Positions 16,261 through 24,602 of a stretch of 44,986 bases of DNA are shown piece after piece; within the stretch, counting starts at the first letter, position 1, and every line of letters begins with the position of its first letter. The translations under genes were made by a program, and so were the position numbers. The stretch covers positions 1-44,986 of the forward strand of contig CAAFEY010000008.1 in the NCBI GenBank assembly GCA_900761995.1. Direction: 5' to 3'. The notes below the pieces were generated by a model. The model worked only from the letters and a program-made list of their open reading frames with translations. It did no database searches and had not been told where the DNA came from. This DNA comes from an uncultured Collinsella sp. (GTDB lineage Bacteria; Actinomycetota; Coriobacteriia; Coriobacteriales; Coriobacteriaceae).

Positions 16261-17082
16261 CTACAGCAGATGCTCCTCGATAAAGATCGCAATACCGTCT
16301 TCGTCGTTGCTGGCGGTTACAAAATCGGCGGCGGAGCGGGTGGCGTCGCTGCCGTTTGCCATAGCCACACCCACGCCGGCGTCAGCCACCATGCAGGCGT
16401 CGTTATCGGCATCGCCAAACACACAGACGCCCTGGAGCTCCATGTCGTTGAGCTCCGCCACGCGCACAAGGCCACGCGTCTTGGACACGCGCGGATCCAT
16501 GAACTCGTAGAGCCGCTGCGTGGTCTGCAGAGCCGCCGCCTTAACGGTGTTATCGGCAAACGTCGACGCCCGCTCAATCACCCGCGGCATTACCTCGGGC
16601 GCCATGGTAAACATCACCTTGGGCTGCGGCTCGCGCAAAAACTCGGCAAAATCGACCACCTGGTAGGGCACGCCGTCGACGCGCGACAGGTGCTCGACAC
16701 ACGCGTTGCTCTCGGGCACGTAGAACACGCCGTCTCGGGGGCAGACGGGCGTTGCCGGAAGGTCCGCCATGTGCTTGCAGATGCGCGCGATAGTCTCGCC
16801 CGGCAGCGGATAGCTCAGCTCGTTGATGTCGTGTGCGCGGTCGATGACCTCGGCGCCACCGCAGCCCACGAGCACGTCCACCAGGCCTTCGATGCCCCAG
16901 AGCTCGTACATGGCCTCGGTCGCGTGGGCGTCGCGCCCGGTGCACAGGCCAAAGAGCACGCCGCGCTCGCGCAGGGCGCGAATCGCCGCCACGGTGCGCG
17001 GGGACACCGTGTGCTGGCTCGTGAGCAGCGTACCGTCGATATCGCAGAACACGGCTTTGATGTGGCTGAAGGTGGTGTCCAT
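16261..17082 (-). CDS. HAD-superfamily hydrolase, Cof type
   Basis: The 273-residue protein starts at 17082 (MDTTFSHIKAVF) with AAAGG five bases upstream. Motif I is DIDGTLL near residues 14-20, with the two catalytic aspartates. Motif II is LCTG. A Cof-type cap lies between, and the C-terminal motif IV reads VFGDADNDACMVADAG, the metal-binding acidic cluster. This family dephosphorylates sugar phosphates, FMN or similar small molecules; the substrate cannot be told. It stands alone between hairpin repeats, so it is probably monocistronic. Confidence 0.9.
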   Translation of the reverse strand: MDTTFSHIKAVFCDIDGTLLTSQHTVSPRTVAAIRALRERGVLFGLCTGRDAHATEAMYELWGIEGLVDVLVGCGGAEVIDRAHDINELSYPLPGETIARICKHMADLPATPVCPRDGVFYVPESNACVEHLSRVDGVPYQVVDFAEFLREPQPKVMFTMAPEVMPRVIERASTFADNTVKAAALQTTQRLYEFMDPRVSKTRGLVRVAELNDMELQGVCVFGDADNDACMVADAGVGVAMANGSDATRSAADFVTASNDEDGIAIFIEEHLL

Positions 17083-17175
17083 GGGGGCCTTTCTGGGTTG
17101 TGCGGCGGTGTGGGGCGTATTCGCAAACGGCGTACATGGTATACCAAGGCGCGCACGGGGCGCTTTGGTGCAAAA

Positions 17176-17208
17176 CCACCGCAAAGGTGCCTGGCCCCTT
17201 TGTGGTGG
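17176..17208. repeat. Hairpin repeat, family 2, copy near 17.2 kb
   Basis: CCACCGCAAAGGTGCCTGG is followed by CCCCTTTGTGGTGG. The downstream flank GAAGTGGCGTTTGC is shared with the copy at 18747, so the repeat unit is longer than the hairpin. Confidence 0.85.
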
Positions 17209-17226
17209 AAGTGGCGTTTGCGGGCC

Positions 17227-17291
17227 AAACCATCACAACATTCGATGTTTTTCGGCAAAATCGTGATTTTCATCGAATGTTGTGATGGTTT
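17227..17291 (+). repeat. Palindromic hairpin repeat, family 1, copy 2
   Basis: The most perfect copy has 21-base arms at 17227-17247 and 17271-17291 around a 23-base core. It begins one base after the stop codon of the MFS gene on the minus strand and could end its transcript. Confidence 0.92.
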
Positions 17292-17292
17292 C

Positions 17293-18573
17293 TTACCGCT
17301 TTACGGCACGATCCAAGTGATTGCGTCCAAACAACAGCAGCGCCGCGGGGACTGCCGTCACGACCATGCCTGCCCCCACGAGTGTCCGCTGTACGCCAAA
17401 TGTCGCCGCCAGCCACGGGGCAATCGCCAGCGGCGCCACGCCGGCGAACATATTGCCAAAGCCCATGACCGAGTTCACACGGCCGAGTTGCTCGAGCGGC
17501 GCCGTCGTTTGCACGATGGTGTTGTGGAGCGGGTTGACGACACCCCAAGCTATGCCCAGGGCGATCTGGCCGACGAGGGCCACGCCCACGTACGGCGTCC
17601 CCACATAGAGCAGACTTCCTAGGCCCACGGACATGAGCGCCACGAGCAGTGTTTTAAGGTTGACCAGGTGCGGCGGCAAGCGGAGCGCGAGCACGGCACC
17701 CAGCACCGCGCCCACGCCCGAGGCCGACGAGAGCCAGCCCATCCACTCAACGCCGACATGCAGGACATCGCGATAGAAAAACGACTCGAGCGGATCGAAG
17801 GCTCCATAGCCAAAGTTCGAAAGGAAAATAATGCAGAACAGCAGAGCGAGGACGCTGTTGGTGAAGACTGTCTTGATGCTGGCTGCGAAGGTGGCGCGGG
17901 CGGATGTGCTGGGGTTGGAGCTTTGTCCCGCACGCTCCCCTTCCTCTGCCGAATCGGCATCCGCATGCCCGGCGACATGGCTGGTCTGCGGCCTAAAGCC
18001 CCAGCCGGCGACGAGCGCCAGCACGGTAAAGAGCATCATGAGCACGAACACCGCGCGCGACGACGCATCCGCCGCGACAAAGCCGCCCAGCGTGGGGCCA
18101 ACGATGATACTCACGTTTGAAAACATGGCGATGGCGGAGTTGATGTCTTTGAGCTCGACAGGATCGTCGGTGAGGTAGGCCGGATAGGACGTGGCAATGG
18201 GCTGGGCGAATCCCATCACAAAGCCCAGGAGCACCGCGCCGAGCAGGACGACGCCGGTCGCGCTACCAAAGGCGATGATTGCCGTACCAGTTGCGAGAGC
18301 GCCAATGATGCTCAGCAAGAAATGGCGGCGCGGACCCCATGCGTCGAGCGCCGCGCCGCCCGCAAAGGATCCCAGGATCACGAAAACGTTCATGAACAGG
18401 ACGGCCAGCGATGTCGCGACGACCGAGGCATCGTCCGCATAGGTAAGCGTTCCGATGACGCCGATAAAATAACTGGTCTGAAACCCGGTGTAGATGAGAA
18501 AGCGCATCGCCACCAGGCGCTTGGCCTGCACGGACAGCGATGACTGAGGCTTTGAGAAAAGAGAGGCGAGCAT
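17293..18573 (-). CDS. MFS transporter
   Basis: The 426-residue protein starts at 18573 with AAGGAG five bases upstream. Twelve hydrophobic segments can be followed. A central cytoplasmic loop at about 195-225 is rich in Ser, Glu and Asp (HADADSAEEGERAGQ). The sequence GFVMGFAQPIATSYPAYL and the overall layout resemble the drug/macrolide-efflux-like MFS_3/enterobactin-exporter group. Substrate unknown. The region upstream (18574-18745) holds the promoter; a CTACTCGGTAG palindrome near 18698 could be an operator. Confidence 0.85.
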   Translation of the reverse strand: MLASLFSKPQSSLSVQAKRLVAMRFLIYTGFQTSYFIGVIGTLTYADDASVVATSLAVLFMNVFVILGSFAGGAALDAWGPRRHFLLSIIGALATGTAIIAFGSATGVVLLGAVLLGFVMGFAQPIATSYPAYLTDDPVELKDINSAIAMFSNVSIIVGPTLGGFVAADASSRAVFVLMMLFTVLALVAGWGFRPQTSHVAGHADADSAEEGERAGQSSNPSTSARATFAASIKTVFTNSVLALLFCIIFLSNFGYGAFDPLESFFYRDVLHVGVEWMGWLSSASGVGAVLGAVLALRLPPHLVNLKTLLVALMSVGLGSLLYVGTPYVGVALVGQIALGIAWGVVNPLHNTIVQTTAPLEQLGRVNSVMGFGNMFAGVAPLAIAPWLAATFGVQRTLVGAGMVVTAVPAALLLFGRNHLDRAVKR

Positions 18574-18746
18574 GGAGACTCCTTGTTTCATACGAATGCG
18601 AACGGCGGGCATTCGCCACCGTCTGTCAAATCAATCTATCCGCATGAAACATTAAGGACGCATCAAGCCCCTTTCTCCGTTTTTCGCCCGTCATGAACTA
18701 CTCGGTAGATTGTAAGGCATGTCCCACACATCTACTAAAGCAAAAT

Positions 18747-18779
18747 CCACCACAAAGGTGCCTGGCCCCTTTGTGGTGG
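18747..18779. repeat. Hairpin repeat, family 2, copy near 18.75 kb
   Basis: A perfect stem CCACCACAAAGG/CCTTTGTGGTGG encloses the loop TGCCTGGCC. It shares upstream CAAAA and downstream GAAGTGGCGTTTGC with the 17.2 kb copy. Confidence 0.9.
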
Positions 18780-18804
18780 AAGTGGCGTTTGCCCAGATAA
18801 AACC

Positions 18805-18833
18805 TGCCAAAATAAACCTGTCCCCTTTTGGCA
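18805..18833. repeat. Variant hairpin related to family 2
   Basis: TGCCAAAA (18805-18812) pairs with TTTTGGCA (18826-18833) around TAAACCTGTCCCC. The CCTGTCCCC loop side matches family 2 (copy at 34834), while the stem sequence is different on both sides but still complementary. It lies 25 bases from the stop of the moaC-mobB gene. Confidence 0.7.
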
Positions 18834-18858
18834 CGTTATGACAGCGCAGCGTCGAGCC

Positions 18859-20154
18859 TTAAAGATGATCTTGGATCAGATCGCAGATGGCTCGGGCGTC
18901 GTTGATGTTGATGGCTCGGGTCGCAAAGCCTGCGTCGAAGGCCTGACGCGCCAGGGCCTCGTTGCAGGCAAGGGCCAGCGTGTGACCGTCGACCAGGTCG
19001 AGCGAGCTCTTGCCGCGCAGGCGGTCGACACCGGAGCGCGCGACCACGATGTTGTCGAAGCCCTCGGTCTTGTAGCCCTCAATGATCACCACGTCGACAT
19101 CGTTGTAGCGCGACAGCAGCTCGCGCGCGGGCATCTCGTCCTCCTCGCGCGTGTCGGCGTACTCCGCCCAGCGCGTGGCACAGATGAGGCCCACGTGCTT
19201 GGATCCGGCTTGGTGATGGCGCCAGGTGTCCTTAGCGGGTACATCGATATCAAAGCCGTGATGCCCATGATGCTTGAGCGAACCCACGCGCAGGCCGCGA
19301 CGGGTGAGCTCGGCGATAACCTTCTCGACGAGCGTGGTCTTGCCCGAGTTTTGATAGCCGATAAACGCGATCGCGGGGACGGCCGGGGCCGGAGCTGCGG
19401 ACGCGACGGCGACAGGCGCGCTTGCGGGTGCGGCACCGTCAGCGGCCACGGACTCAACAGCAGCGGCCTGACGCTCTGCGCGATCCCACACGCCCGAGCG
19501 GCCGCCTTCCTTGTGCAACAGGCGCACGTCGACGATCTCCATGCCGCGGTCGACCGCCTTGCACATGTCGTAGATCGTAAGGCACGCGGCACTCGCGCCG
19601 GTCAGGGCTTCCATCTCGATACCCGTCTTGCCCGTCACGCCGGCCGTGACCAGTACGTGAAAGCCAACCTCCCCGTCCGCGCGCGCCGGCGCCCAGCCCT
19701 CGGACATGTCCTCGGCCGGCGTCCCCGCCGAAGCGATGGGCGCAATGTCGCACTTGCTCTTGGTAATAAGCAACGGATGGCACATGGGAATGATGTCGCT
19801 CGTGCGTTTGATGGCCATGATGCCCGCCACGCGCGCGCAGGCAAGCACGTCGCCCTTTTTGGCGCGGTCCTGCAGCACCATGGCCTGCGTCTCGGGGTGC
19901 ATGAGGATGGTGCCCTCGGCGATGGCAATGCGATGGGTCTCGGCCTTGTCGGACACGTCGACCATGCGTACCTCGCCCTTGGCGTCCACGTGTGTGAGCT
20001 CGTCGCGACGGGCGTCACGGGCGGGCTCGGTGGCAGCACCGGAAGTCGGCTGTGCGGCAGTGACAGCATCGCCAGCCGCAGCCGTGACTTTGCGGGCAGA
20101 CATCGCGGCCCTGCGAGCGTCCTTGGTGGCATCGGCGTACCTGCTCTTGGCCAT
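18859..20154 (-). CDS. moaC/mobB: MoaC-MobB fusion: cyclic pyranopterin monophosphate synthase + molybdopterin-guanine dinucleotide GTPase
   Basis: The 431 residues start at 20154, with GGAGG formed by the end of moaA eight bases upstream. After a 50-residue Ala/Arg-rich extension, residues about 53-226 are MoaC, with MCHPLLITK at 124-132, KTGIEMEALTGAS at 176-188 and the MCKAVDRGMEI dimer/active segment. A 33-residue Ala/Pro/Val linker (about 227-260) leads to MobB, which begins AIAFIGYQNSGKTTLVEK with Walker A at 266-274 and later has the conserved HHGHHGFD segment. MoaC makes cPMP from the MoaA product; MobB supports guanylylation of the cofactor. It lies four bases after moaA in one operon. 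Both domains look complete. Confidence 0.93.
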   Translation of the reverse strand: MAKSRYADATKDARRAAMSARKVTAAAGDAVTAAQPTSGAATEPARDARRDELTHVDAKGEVRMVDVSDKAETHRIAIAEGTILMHPETQAMVLQDRAKKGDVLACARVAGIMAIKRTSDIIPMCHPLLITKSKCDIAPIASAGTPAEDMSEGWAPARADGEVGFHVLVTAGVTGKTGIEMEALTGASAACLTIYDMCKAVDRGMEIVDVRLLHKEGGRSGVWDRAERQAAAVESVAADGAAPASAPVAVASAAPAPAVPAIAFIGYQNSGKTTLVEKVIAELTRRGLRVGSLKHHGHHGFDIDVPAKDTWRHHQAGSKHVGLICATRWAEYADTREEDEMPARELLSRYNDVDVVIIEGYKTEGFDNIVVARSGVDRLRGKSSLDLVDGHTLALACNEALARQAFDAGFATRAININDARAICDLIQDHL

Positions 20155-20158
20155 ATGA

Positions 20159-21214
20159 TCATCCTCCGATTTGGGACATAAATCGTTGCGTGCCCTCAAT
20201 TATCGCGTGTTCCTGCGGTTTGTGGGCCACGGCATCGCGCCAAATCGAAAGTACCTGCATATCATCACCACGGCGCAGGGCGTCGCGCACCGAATACTCG
20301 GCATCGCTGAACAGGCACGGACGCACGTTGCCGTCTGCCGTCAGGCGCAGACGGTTGCAATTCGCACAAAAATGGTTGGACATGGCGCTAATGAAGCCAA
20401 CCGTTCCCGCCGCGCCCGGAAAGTGCCAATAGCGCGCAGGGCCCGCGCCGGCGGGGGCGTCGTTGATGTCGAGCGGTTCAAGCTCGCCCAGTCCCGCCGC
20501 GGCGGCCCCGGCATTGATGCGCGTCCGCAGCTCGTCGCTCGGAACGGTGTCGCTCGCATCCCACAGCTCGGGATTGAGCGTGGGCGCATGCGGGTCCACA
20601 GCGCAATGCGAGCTCGTGTGCTCGTCGCCGATGGGCATGTACTCGATAAAGCGCAGGTGGATGGGGCGGTCGACGGTCAGGCGCGCAAGGGCCACCACAT
20701 CCTGGTTGAGTCGGCGCACAACAACGCAGTTGACCTTAACGGGCTCAAAGCCCCAGGCCAGCGCCGCGTCGATGCCGGCCATGGTCTGCTCGAGTCGGCC
20801 CAGGCGCGTGATCTTTCCAAAGAGCGTAGGGTCGAGCGTGTCGAGCGAGATGTTGACGCGGTTAAGCCCGGCATCTTTGAGCTGCGGCGCCAGCTTGGGC
20901 AGTAGGGCGCCATTGGTGGTGAGCGAGATGTCCTCGATCTGCGGAATCGCGCGGATGTCGCGAATGAGCGGAATGATACGGCGGCTGACCAGCGGCTCGC
21001 CGCCCGTCAGGCGTACGCGGCGAATGCCCTCCCCCGCCACCAAGCGCACAAAACGGGCGATTTCCTCGGCGCTGAGCAGCTCGTCGTGCGCGCGGGGTGC
21101 CACGCCATCGGCCGGCATGCAGTAAATGCAGCGGAAATTGCACTTGTCGGTAACGGCAATGCGCAGGTAGTTGATATCGCGGCCAAAACCGTCATGTTGT
21201 ACGCGCCCGTCCAC
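20159..21214 (-). CDS. moaA: GTP 3',8-cyclase (radical SAM)
   Basis: The 351-residue enzyme catalyses the first step of molybdenum cofactor synthesis. The radical-SAM cluster motif CNFRCIYC places Cys25, Cys29 and Cys32, and RLTGGEPL follows. The C-terminal second cluster is FCANCNRLRL with a third cysteine in RPCLF. The start is a GTG at 21214 with GGGGGAGG about five bases upstream. The C-terminal end lacks the double-glycine-only tail of some homologues but ends QIGG, as expected for MoaA. It is the first gene of a two-gene operon with moaC-mobB. Confidence 0.96.
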   Translation of the reverse strand: MDGRVQHDGFGRDINYLRIAVTDKCNFRCIYCMPADGVAPRAHDELLSAEEIARFVRLVAGEGIRRVRLTGGEPLVSRRIIPLIRDIRAIPQIEDISLTTNGALLPKLAPQLKDAGLNRVNISLDTLDPTLFGKITRLGRLEQTMAGIDAALAWGFEPVKVNCVVVRRLNQDVVALARLTVDRPIHLRFIEYMPIGDEHTSSHCAVDPHAPTLNPELWDASDTVPSDELRTRINAGAAAAGLGELEPLDINDAPAGAGPARYWHFPGAAGTVGFISAMSNHFCANCNRLRLTADGNVRPCLFSDAEYSVRDALRRGDDMQVLSIWRDAVAHKPQEHAIIEGTQRFMSQIGG

Positions 21215-21349
21215 GCAGCCCTCCCCCTCACGCGGCGTTTTATTCTTCGGAAAACATAATACCCCACGAGAGAATTATGCCGACACCCGTACGACAGGAC
21301 AGGTCGCTTCGAGCAAGACCGGCTTCCCAAGCCCATCCTCAGCACGCAA

Positions 21350-21410
21350 ACCATCACAACATTCGATGCTTTTCCCGTTTTTGGCGAAAAACGTCGAATG
21401 TTGTGATGGT
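21350..21410 (-). repeat. Palindromic hairpin repeat, family 1, copy 3
   Basis: The arms ACCATCACAACATTCGA (21350-21366) and its complement (21394-21410) enclose a core that is the reverse of copies 1 and 2 (reads TTTTGGCGAAAA). It lies 3' of the nuclease-like gene, between it and moaA. Confidence 0.9.
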
Positions 21411-21450
21411 CTGCCTGCCCACGGCACCCCGTAGAAGGACCAAAGCGCCC

Positions 21451-22488
21451 CTAAAGGCCGCCGTCCCAGTGCCGAATCACGAATTCTCGCAGGTCGTTCT
21501 GCCGCTTTTGGAACGCTTCGCTTCGGTCGCACTTGAGACCCATAGCGAGTGCGATGGCGTTCATCGCCCGGTGCAATTGCAGCTGATGGGCAAACTGAGT
21601 CCCGGTGAGGACGATCATCCTAAAGCCCAGCGTGCTCAGCACGGTCATACGCTCCGCATCCGACGCGCTGCGCTGTTTATCAAGATGGTCCGAGCCGTTG
21701 TATTCAATCCCCGTACCACTCGCAGGCGCATATACGTCGATCTCGAAATACCCGGCCTTTGCGAGATATTTGAACTCGCTGGGAACATCGACCCGATGGT
21801 TGAGCTCGATCTTGACGTATCCCAGCCCGCCCTGGGAACGTTTTGCTACGACCATGATTGCGGTGGCCGTCTCCATGGGCGACCGCGCGCCATCGTGCAC
21901 GCGCTTGAGCACGGCGGCCGCGCGTATGGCCCCCTGACGAGATCGGTTCTCATTGCAATAGGCAATCAAGTCGGCAACGGTATACCTCTGCCCCATCTCG
22001 ATATAATCGCCTGTCGACAGATGGTTCAAATGGTATCGGGCACAGATTTCGTAGCCATATTCCAGCTGCTCGGGCTCGCTCATCCACGAACCCGCTTGGA
22101 CAAAGCACATGGCCTCATCAACCACCAGAAGGCCCTCTGCCACCTCGATAAGATGGGCTGGAGGTACCGGCGCCCCAAACACGTGGCACCTAAATCCAGC
22201 CGGCGTCGAGCGCTCAAAATCAAAGTTGACGAGTGTGTCGATATGATCGAGCTCTTCTCGTGGAATACCGAGCGAAACCAGATAGTCGGTAACGATCCCA
22301 ACCGCCGTTGAAGCCCTCAGCCCCTTGGCATCGAGTCCCAATTTGGGTAGGCCCGCGGTCGGCTCCGCCTCGTTAGCAAGCGAGTCCTCATCGTATAGGC
22401 TGCTTGCTCGCGAGAGCGGCTCGGACGGGCGCGCCACGTTGTGGTACAGCCAGGCAGTCTTATGGGACAGGACGATCGGCAGGTCCAT
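21451..22488 (-). CDS. Uncharacterised protein with DUF559/Vsr-like endonuclease-fold C-terminus
   Basis: The 345-residue protein starts with ATG at 22488 and GGAGG four bases upstream. The C-terminal third has the spacing of the PD-(D/E)XK fold seen in DUF559/very-short-patch-repair proteins: FEIDVYAP, then GIEYNGSDH about ten residues later, then a conserved Arg, TLGFRMIVLTG and a hydrophobic strand. The N-terminal MDLPIVLSHKTAWLYHN and middle region lack recognisable motifs. It resembles lineage-specific Coriobacteriia proteins of unknown role. Two family 1 hairpins bracket it in the same orientation, 40 bases past the stop and about 100 bases before the start. Nuclease activity and any role in defence or repair are inferences. 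Confidence 0.7.
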   Translation of the reverse strand: MDLPIVLSHKTAWLYHNVARPSEPLSRASSLYDEDSLANEAEPTAGLPKLGLDAKGLRASTAVGIVTDYLVSLGIPREELDHIDTLVNFDFERSTPAGFRCHVFGAPVPPAHLIEVAEGLLVVDEAMCFVQAGSWMSEPEQLEYGYEICARYHLNHLSTGDYIEMGQRYTVADLIAYCNENRSRQGAIRAAAVLKRVHDGARSPMETATAIMVVAKRSQGGLGYVKIELNHRVDVPSEFKYLAKAGYFEIDVYAPASGTGIEYNGSDHLDKQRSASDAERMTVLSTLGFRMIVLTGTQFAHQLQLHRAMNAIALAMGLKCDRSEAFQKRQNDLREFVIRHWDGGL

Positions 22489-22590
22489 GAGCCCTCCAAT
22501 GGAGTCGGATAACCAACCTTATTCCCCTGCCCCCGGGTCCGCACACCTTCGTGCGCAAGAAAGCGATTCCACCCGGTCGAGTGGTAGAAA

Positions 22591-22654
22591 AACCATCACA
22601 ACATTCGATGCTTTTCCCGATTTTGGCGAAAAACGTCGAATGTTGTGATGGTTT
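22591..22654 (-). repeat. Palindromic hairpin repeat, family 1, copy 4
   Basis: The 19-base arms at 22591-22609 and 22636-22654 enclose a core nearly identical to copy 3 and in the same orientation. It lies between the stop of the ABC exporter gene at 22704 and the start of the nuclease-like gene. Confidence 0.9.
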
Positions 22655-22703
22655 GAGGCGAGGTGAGGAGCATGGAGGGGTCAAAGCATCGTACTCGAAC
22701 GGG

Positions 22704-24602
22704 TTAATCCAACTCTTTTAAGCCATGCGCCAGCTGCCAGTACTCGCCGTGCTGGGCGAGCAGCTCTTCGTGCGTGCCGCGCTCGATGATGCGGCCGTGT
22801 TCGAGGACCATGATGGCGTCGGCGTCGCGGACGGTGGACAGGCGGTGCGCGATCATAAACGTGGTGCGTCCGCGCATGATGCGGTCCATACCGCGCTCGA
22901 TAAGCTTTTCGGTGCGCGTGTCGATGCTCGAAGTGGCCTCGTCCAGGATGAGCACCGGCGGGTCGGCCACGGCAACGCGCGCGATGGCGAGCAGCTGGCG
23001 CTGACCCTGCGACAGGTTGGCGCCGTCGGCCGTGACCGGCGTGTCGTACCCTCTAGGCAGGCGGCGGATAAACGAATCGGCGCAGGCTGCCTCGGCAGCG
23101 GCACGCACCTCCTCGTCGGTCGCGTCGAGCTTGCCAAAGCGGATGTTCTGCGCAATGGTGCCGCTAAACAGGTGCGTGTCCTGCAACACAATGCCGAGCG
23201 ACCCGCGCAAGCTAGCCTTGGCAATGTGCTTGACGTCGATGCCGTCGTACGTGATCTCGCCGTCATCGACCTCGTAGAAGCGGTTGATGAGGTTGGTGAT
23301 GGTCGTCTTTCCGGCGCCCGTCGAGCCCACAAACGCGATCTTTTGCCCCGGCTTGGCAAACAGGTTGAGGTCCGTGAGCACGCGGGTGCCCGGCACGTAG
23401 GAAAAGTCCACGGCATGGAAGCGCACGTCGCCGGCAAGCGGGACCAAGCCGCACGTGAGCTCGGTACCGTCGGCAGCCACCGCACGGCCCGACTCATCAA
23501 CGGCAGCCACATCATGCAAGTGCCCGTACGCGCCCACGCCCTGACCCTCGGGAATCTTCCACGCCCACGCGGCGTCGCCCGTCTGCACCAGCTCCACGCA
23601 GCCCTCGTCTACCTCGGGCTTAAGGTCCATGGCGGCAAATAGGCACTCGGCACCGGCCAGCGCGTTGAGCAAAAAGTTGCCCAGCTGCGTGAACTGGTTG
23701 ATGGGCATGGCGGCCTGACGCACAAAGACCAGGTAACTTGCAAGCGCGCCCACGTCGGCGAGCCCCTTGATGCAGAGCATGCCGCCCGCCACGGCGACGA
23801 TGGCGTAGTTGGCATAGCCGATCACCACGGTCATGGGCACCATCGAGTTGGCGTAGGCCTGCGCGGCGCCACCGGTGCGGCGTAGTTCTTGGTTGCGCAC
23901 GTCAAAACCAGCCACGTTGGCCTGTTCGTGATTAAAGACCTTGATGACCTTTTGGCCCGAGACCATCTCTTCGATATATCCGTCCAGGTCGCCAAGCGAC
24001 GCCTGTTGGGCGGCAAAAAAGCGCTTGGAACGCATGCCCGAGTAGCGAGCGTACAGCACAATGGCCACATCGCACACGAGCGTGATAATCGTGAGCTGCC
24101 AGTTGAGGATGATGAGCATGGCCGTGGTGCCGACCACCTGGATGCTCGCCTGAATCACGTTGGCAAAGCTGTTGTTGAGCGCCTCGGAGACGGTGTCGAC
24201 GTCGTTGGTAAAGAAGCTCATGATGTCACCCGAGCGCGTGCTGTCGAAGTAGCTCAGCGGCAGCATCTGGATGTGCGCGAACAGGTCGCGGCGAATATCG
24301 GACACCACGCGTTGGGCCGCGCGCACCATGATCTGCGAGTAGCCCAGAGCCGAGAGCACGCCCGCGGCGTAGATGATCGCCGTCAGGATGACCTGCTTGG
24401 CGAGCAGCTCCTCCCCGCCCGTGGCCAAACCGTTAACGATAGGGCGCACCATGTAGGTGCCGGCGAGGCTCGCGATGGCGGCGACGGAGGCGAGCACGCC
24501 CACCGCAAGCAACGAGAACTTGGCATGCCCCATGTAGGAGAGCAGGCGGCGCACCGTGCGCTTGAGGTCGGCCGGGCGTGCCTGGGCTGCGGTCTTAGGC
24601 AT
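22704..24602 (-). CDS. Heterodimeric ABC exporter, catalytically complete half
   Basis: The 632 residues are read from the ATG at 24602, which overlaps the previous gene's stop by 8 bases. Six membrane helices span about 40-340. The ATPase domain has Walker A GSTGAGKTT, signature LSQGQRQ, Walker B LILDEATSSID with the catalytic Glu, and H-loop IAHRLSTV. About 65 residues between the membrane and ATPase domains (from ELVQTGDAAWAWKIPEG) form an unusually long linker. Pairing with a partner that has a degenerate ATP site is the TM287/288 and BmrCD pattern. Multidrug or lipid/peptide export is likely; substrate unknown. Confidence 0.92.
   Translation of the reverse strand: MPKTAAQARPADLKRTVRRLLSYMGHAKFSLLAVGVLASVAAIASLAGTYMVRPIVNGLATGGEELLAKQVILTAIIYAAGVLSALGYSQIMVRAAQRVVSDIRRDLFAHIQMLPLSYFDSTRSGDIMSFFTNDVDTVSEALNNSFANVIQASIQVVGTTAMLIILNWQLTIITLVCDVAIVLYARYSGMRSKRFFAAQQASLGDLDGYIEEMVSGQKVIKVFNHEQANVAGFDVRNQELRRTGGAAQAYANSMVPMTVVIGYANYAIVAVAGGMLCIKGLADVGALASYLVFVRQAAMPINQFTQLGNFLLNALAGAECLFAAMDLKPEVDEGCVELVQTGDAAWAWKIPEGQGVGAYGHLHDVAAVDESGRAVAADGTELTCGLVPLAGDVRFHAVDFSYVPGTRVLTDLNLFAKPGQKIAFVGSTGAGKTTITNLINRFYEVDDGEITYDGIDVKHIAKASLRGSLGIVLQDTHLFSGTIAQNIRFGKLDATDEEVRAAAEAACADSFIRRLPRGYDTPVTADGANLSQGQRQLLAIARVAVADPPVLILDEATSSIDTRTEKLIERGMDRIMRGRTTFMIAHRLSTVRDADAIMVLEHGRIIERGTHEELLAQHGEYWQLAHGLKELD

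Noticed and set aside
18574..18858. Possible tRNA or riboswitch in the MFS/moaC-mobB gap
   Set aside because: No cloverleaf or known aptamer core is visible; the structures there are the two family 2 hairpins.
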